This document shows positions 6,002 to 8,309 of a stretch of DNA of 8,309 nt, one piece after another (positions within the stretch are counted from its first letter, which is position 1; every line of letters starts with the position of its first letter). Origin of the DNA: an uncultured Collinsella sp. (GTDB lineage: Bacteria > Actinomycetota > Coriobacteriia > Coriobacteriales > Coriobacteriaceae). The DNA is taken from the NCBI GenBank assembly GCA_900555765.1, contig USMA01000038.1, forward strand, positions 1-8,309, read 5' to 3'. The notes below the pieces were generated by a model. It worked only from the letters and a program-made list of their open reading frames with translations, made no database searches and was not told the origin of the DNA. The position numbers and the translations under genes are program-made.

Positions 6002-6796
6002 ATGTTTAAACTGATTGCATCCGATATGGACGGCACGTTGCTTGACGAAAACGGCCAGGTGCCTCCCGAGACCTACGAACTGATTCTGGCGCTACACGAG
6101 CATGGCGTGCATTTCGCCGCATCGTCAGGCCGTCGTTACGACCGCCTGTGCGAGTTCTTTGCACCTGTTCGCGACAAGATGGACTTTGTCGCCGCTAACG
6201 GCGCCCAGGTCTACGCCGACGGTAAGATGGTAGACCGTGAGGTGTATTCCCACCTGGCGATTCGAAGGCTCGCCCGGGCCGTCGCGACGTTTCCCAATCT
6301 GCATCTTGCACTTTTTGACCGAACCAAGTCCTTCTTGCTCGATGACGAGTGCAAGTTCGTGCGTGAGGTCGATAAGGACCTTCCCAATGCCGAGCGCATT
6401 TGGGAGCTGCCCAATCCCAGCGTAAATATCATCAAGGCGAGTATCTTTTGCGATGACGGTGCCGTTATGGACAGCGCTTACGTACTACAGCGCGAACTCG
6501 GTCAGCTCTATACTTTTGCGCCTTCGGGCAACGCGTGGATCGATGCCATGCAGCCCGGTGTGTCGTAGGCCTCGGGCATCGCACAGCTCATGGAGCACTA
6601 TGGAGTCGAACGCGACGAGGTCATGGCGTTTGGCGACTCGATGAACGACTACGAGATCATTCGCTTTGTCGGTACGGGCTGCGCGATGGAAAACGCGCGC
6701 CCCGCGCTCAAGGCGGTGGCCGATCGCGTCGTAGGCTGCAACCGCGACCACGCCGTTCAGCATGAGCTCCGTCGCGTGCTGGAGAGTCTCTCCTAA
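6002..6796 (+). pseudogene. Cof-type HAD-superfamily phosphatase, interrupted by an in-frame TAG
   Basis: The frame encodes a full-length Cof/HAD-IIB sugar-phosphate phosphatase of 264 codons, but codon 189 (6566-6568) is TAG. Before it lie motif I SDMDGTLL (nucleophile D8, acid D10), motif II in AASSGRR (about 39-45) and the cap domain. After it the same frame continues without any shift through AFGDSMNDYEII (motif IV, D212/D216) and AMENARPALKAVADRV to TAA at 6794. In relatives the interrupted spot, GVS-x-ASGIAQL, is occupied by the conserved motif III lysine. AAG to TAG needs one base change, so a recent nonsense mutation or a base-call error is likely. The 188-residue product would lack the Mg-binding motif IV and probably be inactive. 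An internal ATG at 6590 has no ribosome binding site. Start 6002 has AAGGGAG 7 nt upstream, inside a hairpin. Confidence 0.88.
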
Positions 6797-6797
6797 T

Positions 6798-6828
6798 CCG
6801 GCAGATGGGGACGTTCTTTTTCTGCCGG
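6798..6828 (+). other. Hairpin after the phosphatase gene, with a GGGGACG box in its loop
   Basis: CCGGCAGA (6798-6805) pairs exactly with TCTGCCGG (6821-6828) two bases after the TAA stop. The 15-nt loop starts TGGGGACGTTC, like the left part of the flanking inverted repeats. There is no T-run after the stem, although the T-run TTTTT runs into its 3' arm. It could be part of the repeat cluster rather than a classic terminator. Confidence 0.5.
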
Positions 6829-6834
6829 CAGTGG

Positions 6835-6872
6835 GGGACAGTCCTTGCAGCTTTTTGCGAAGAGTGTCCCCA
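6835..6872. repeat. 38-bp intergenic repeat element, copy 2 (hairpin)
   Basis: Starts GGGACAGTCCTTG and ends TGTCCCCA, the same length and ends as the element at 3803-3840. It folds well: GGGGACA (6834-6840) with TGTCCCC (6865-6871), then CTTGCA (6844-6849) with TGCGAAG (6856-6862, one bulged G). Its right end overlaps the right arm of the 46-bp inverted repeat. Confidence 0.55.
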
Positions 6873-6905
6873 GTGACTAGTCGTTTAAGAACGTCCCCAG
6901 TGACT
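6860..6905 (-). repeat. Right inverted-repeat arm
   Basis: This is the reverse complement of 5794-5839 with 4 mismatches in 46 bases; the 24-bp core at 6875-6898 is identical to 5801-5824 inverted. The two arms bracket the broken phosphatase gene and its leader, a segment of about 1.1 kb that could therefore invert by homologous recombination or have been placed by a repeat-borne event. Confidence 0.75.
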
Positions 6906-6914
6906 GACCAATGA

Positions 6915-7808
6915 CTAAGCGAGGGCGGCCATGATGGTGCGGGCGACGCCGTCGTGGTCGTTATCGTATTCGGTGATGGCATCGGCGGCCTCACGGTCCT
7001 CGGGCTCGGCGTTGATCATGGCCATGCCATGGCCCGCTGCCTGCAGCATGGGGATGTCGTTGATGTTGTCGCCGAACGCCCAGGCGTCGGCGAGACGCTC
7101 GCCCAGGTGCTCGCATAACCACGTGAGGGCCGTCCCCTTGGTGGCGCCCTCACCCATGACCTCGATATTCATGGCGTAAGAACGCGTGACCTCAATGCCT
7201 CCGAGCGTGTCGAGCGCCGCCGCGATGGCGTCGCGATCGGCCGGGTCGTGCCAGTACATGGCGATGCGTTCGAGCGTCTCGACCTCGTCGATCTTGCTGT
7301 CGATATCCATGTCGATCGGTGTTCGTGTGCGCTTGAGCGAAGCCGCGATGTGGGGGTCGCCGCCACAGAACTCATCCAGACGCCCGTATAGCGAGCGGGG
7401 GAGGAAGCACTGCCCATCCGCGAAGATATCGAAGGTCACATCGTGGCCGGCGGGGAAGGCTGTGACCCCGAAGCCCCCGATCTCTGCCTCCCGGCCCGGC
7501 GGCAGGGCCGTCATATCGCAGGAGGGGGGAACGACATGGTTCTCCTCCAGAAACCCCAGCGTCTCCTCCGCACCGTACACCGGCAGCGGGTTCTTTTTCA
7601 GGAAGGTGGAAAGCCCCTTGACGTGGTCGCTGTGCTCGTGGGTGACAAGGATGCCCGCGCAGTCCGAGATGTTCAGGTCCAGCGCCTTGAGGGCCGCACT
7701 CGTAGTGCGCACGCCTTTCCCCATGTCGATGATGAGATACCGCTCCCCGCAGCGCACCACGCTGCTGTTGCCGGAGGAACCGGAGTATAATGAGATGAAT
7801 TCAGACAT
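6915..7808 (-). CDS. Apparent MBL-HAD fusion; probable chimera of two unrelated genes
   Basis: The frame encodes 297 residues in two parts that do not belong together. Residues 1 to about 123 are the N-terminal half of a WalJ/YycJ-like MBL-fold hydrolase: MSEFISLYSGSSGNSS, the metal motif THEHSDH (56-62), and the next conserved histidine in PAGHD (122). Residues from about 124 to 297 are the cap and C-terminal core of a Cof-type HAD phosphatase, with motif III lysine in GATKGTA (224) and motif IV AFGDNINDIPML (D247/D251). The HAD part lacks its N-terminal DxD nucleophile, and the MBL part lacks its later metal ligands and C-terminal half, so neither domain should be active. The MBL start at 7808 has GAGGAG 4 nt upstream. 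I regard the reading frame as real but the fusion as most likely an assembly artefact. Confidence 0.75.
   Translation of the reverse strand: MSEFISLYSGSSGNSSVVRCGERYLIIDMGKGVRTTSAALKALDLNISDCAGILVTHEHSDHVKGLSTFLKKNPLPVYGAEETLGFLEENHVVPPSCDMTALPPGREAEIGGFGVTAFPAGHDVTFDIFADGQCFLPRSLYGRLDEFCGGDPHIAASLKRTRTPIDMDIDSKIDEVETLERIAMYWHDPADRDAIAAALDTLGGIEVTRSYAMNIEVMGEGATKGTALTWLCEHLGERLADAWAFGDNINDIPMLQAAGHGMAMINAEPEDREAADAITEYDNDHDGVARTIMAALA
7430..7467. other. Probable chimeric junction between two genomes
   Basis: Protein homology switches from HAD phosphatase (left) to MBL hydrolase (right) between about 7437 and 7445, at residues HD/VTF of the leftward frame. A 7-bp inverted repeat, GGTCACA (7434-7440) and TGTGACC (7461-7467), sits across the switch point; this may be chance. 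The boundary is placed by domain content, not alignment, so the uncertainty is about 20 bp. Confidence 0.65.
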
Positions 7809-7819
7809 TGATCTCCTCA

Positions 7820-7854
7820 TAAAAGCAGCCCACCGCGGGACCGCAGTAGGCTGC
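7820..7854 (-). terminator. Hairpin with T-run between murA and the MBL gene
   Basis: On the minus strand GCAGCC (7854-7849) pairs with GGCTGC (7830-7825) around an 18-nt GC-rich loop, followed by TTTT (7824-7821). It lies just after the murA stop and ends only a few bases before the MBL ribosome binding site (GAGGAG, 7818-7813), so it may terminate or partly attenuate transcription between the two genes. Confidence 0.6.
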
Positions 7855-7866
7855 ATGATTTATTTG

Positions 7867-8309
7867 TTACATCGCCGATTCCAGCGCGGCGGGCGCACGA
7901 TCCACCTTGCAGATGTCGGCACCAAGGCCGCGCAGCTTCTCCACGATGTTCTCGTAGCCGCGCTCGATGTGGCCGATCTCCTCGATCTCGCTGGTGCCGT
8001 CGGCCATCAGGGCCGCGACGACCATGGCCGCGCCAGCACGCAGGTCGGAAGCGCGGAGCGGGGCCGGAGTGAGCTTCTCCACGCCCTCAAAGACGGCCAC
8101 CTGACCGTCCACCTGAACGTTGGCGCCCATCTTGCGCAGCTCGTCCACATAGCGGAAGCGGTTGTCCCAGACGCTCTCGGTGATGGTAGAGGTGCCTTTG
8201 GCCACGCTGAGCAGCACGCCCATCAGGGGCTGCATGTCAGTCGGGAAGCCGGGGTGGGGCATGGTGTTGATCTTCAGGGGCAGGATATCGCCGGTGCGGC
8301 GGACGCGGA
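7867..8309 (-). CDS. murA: UDP-N-acetylglucosamine 1-carboxyvinyltransferase, C-terminal part, cut by window edge
   Basis: MurA transfers enolpyruvate from PEP to UDP-GlcNAc, the first committed cytosolic step of peptidoglycan synthesis. About 146 C-terminal residues are present; the start and the first two thirds of the usual roughly 420 residues lie beyond the right edge. The visible frame opens RVRRTGDILPLKINT and continues PHPGFPTDMQPLMG, whose aspartate corresponds to the catalytic Asp305 of E. coli MurA. LRASDLRAGAAMVVAAL and IGHIERGYENIVEKLRGLGA hold the arginines matching Arg371 and Arg397. The ATG at 8262 is internal because conserved sequence precedes it. Gram-positive Clostridia often carry two MurA paralogs, and which one this is cannot be told. 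It probably comes from a different organism than the left seven-eighths of the window. Confidence 0.93.
   Translation of the reverse strand, partial: RVRRTGDILPLKINTMPHPGFPTDMQPLMGVLLSVAKGTSTITESVWDNRFRYVDELRKMGANVQVDGQVAVFEGVEKLTPAPLRASDLRAGAAMVVAALMADGTSEIEEIGHIERGYENIVEKLRGLGADICKVDRAPAALESAM

Noticed and set aside
6566..6568. TAG decoded as an amino acid (pyrrolysine or suppression)
   Set aside because: All other genes here end normally, no pyrrolysine context is visible, and the site matches an ordinary AAG lysine codon one base away.
6590..6796. A separate small gene starting at the ATG after the TAG
   Set aside because: It lacks a ribosome binding site and encodes only the C-terminal motif IV part of the same phosphatase.
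6915..7808. A novel bifunctional MBL-HAD enzyme
   Set aside because: Both domains are truncated in their catalytic cores (no HAD DxD nucleophile; missing later MBL metal ligands), which argues for a joined contig rather than a working fusion.

Overview
The window looks like two different genomes joined. Bases 1 to about 7440 read as a GC-rich Actinobacterial gut commensal, most like a Coriobacteriia/Collinsella genome. This is inferred from protein character, codon choice and the GGGGAC-type intergenic repeats; no database search was run. Bases from about 7440 to the right end carry the end of murA and the start of a WalJ/YycJ-like metallo-beta-lactamase-fold gene, a pairing that looks like a Clostridia (Oscillospirales/Faecalibacterium-like) genome. 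The join lies inside one uninterrupted reading frame, producing an apparent MBL-HAD 'fusion protein'. The simplest explanation is a metagenome assembly chimera; a real recombination is the alternative.

Left block (1-3616): a 5'-truncated N-acetylhexosamine-6-phosphate deacetylase (nagA type) runs rightward and converges, across a strong terminator, on a leftward flavodoxin-family gene. Divergent from the flavodoxin is a LacX-like aldose 1-epimerase, followed after 59 bp by a LacC-type tagatose-6-phosphate/1-phosphofructokinase-family kinase. Together these suggest amino-sugar and galactose/tagatose catabolism.

Middle block (3617-5795): a 358-bp intergenic region is rich in secondary structure. 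It holds a 103-nt nested imperfect palindrome with a terminator at its tip, a 38-bp repeat copy, and a promoter-like site embedded in a symmetric dyad. It ends in a leader hairpin followed by a T-run before ade, a complete adenine deaminase of purine salvage.

Right block (5796-6914): a Cof-type HAD phosphatase gene is broken by one in-frame TAG at the position of the conserved motif III lysine. Its start site is buried in a large leader hairpin. The gene is bracketed by 46-bp inverted repeats (42/46 identical); the left copy overlaps the ade stop codon, and the right copy merges with a second 38-bp repeat element.

Right end (6915-8309, leftward genes): the C-terminal part of a second Cof-type HAD phosphatase (Collinsella-like) is fused in frame to the N-terminal part of an MBL hydrolase. 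Upstream of that come a small terminator and the last third of murA (peptidoglycan synthesis), cut by the window edge. No tRNA, rRNA, CRISPR array or transposase gene is visible.
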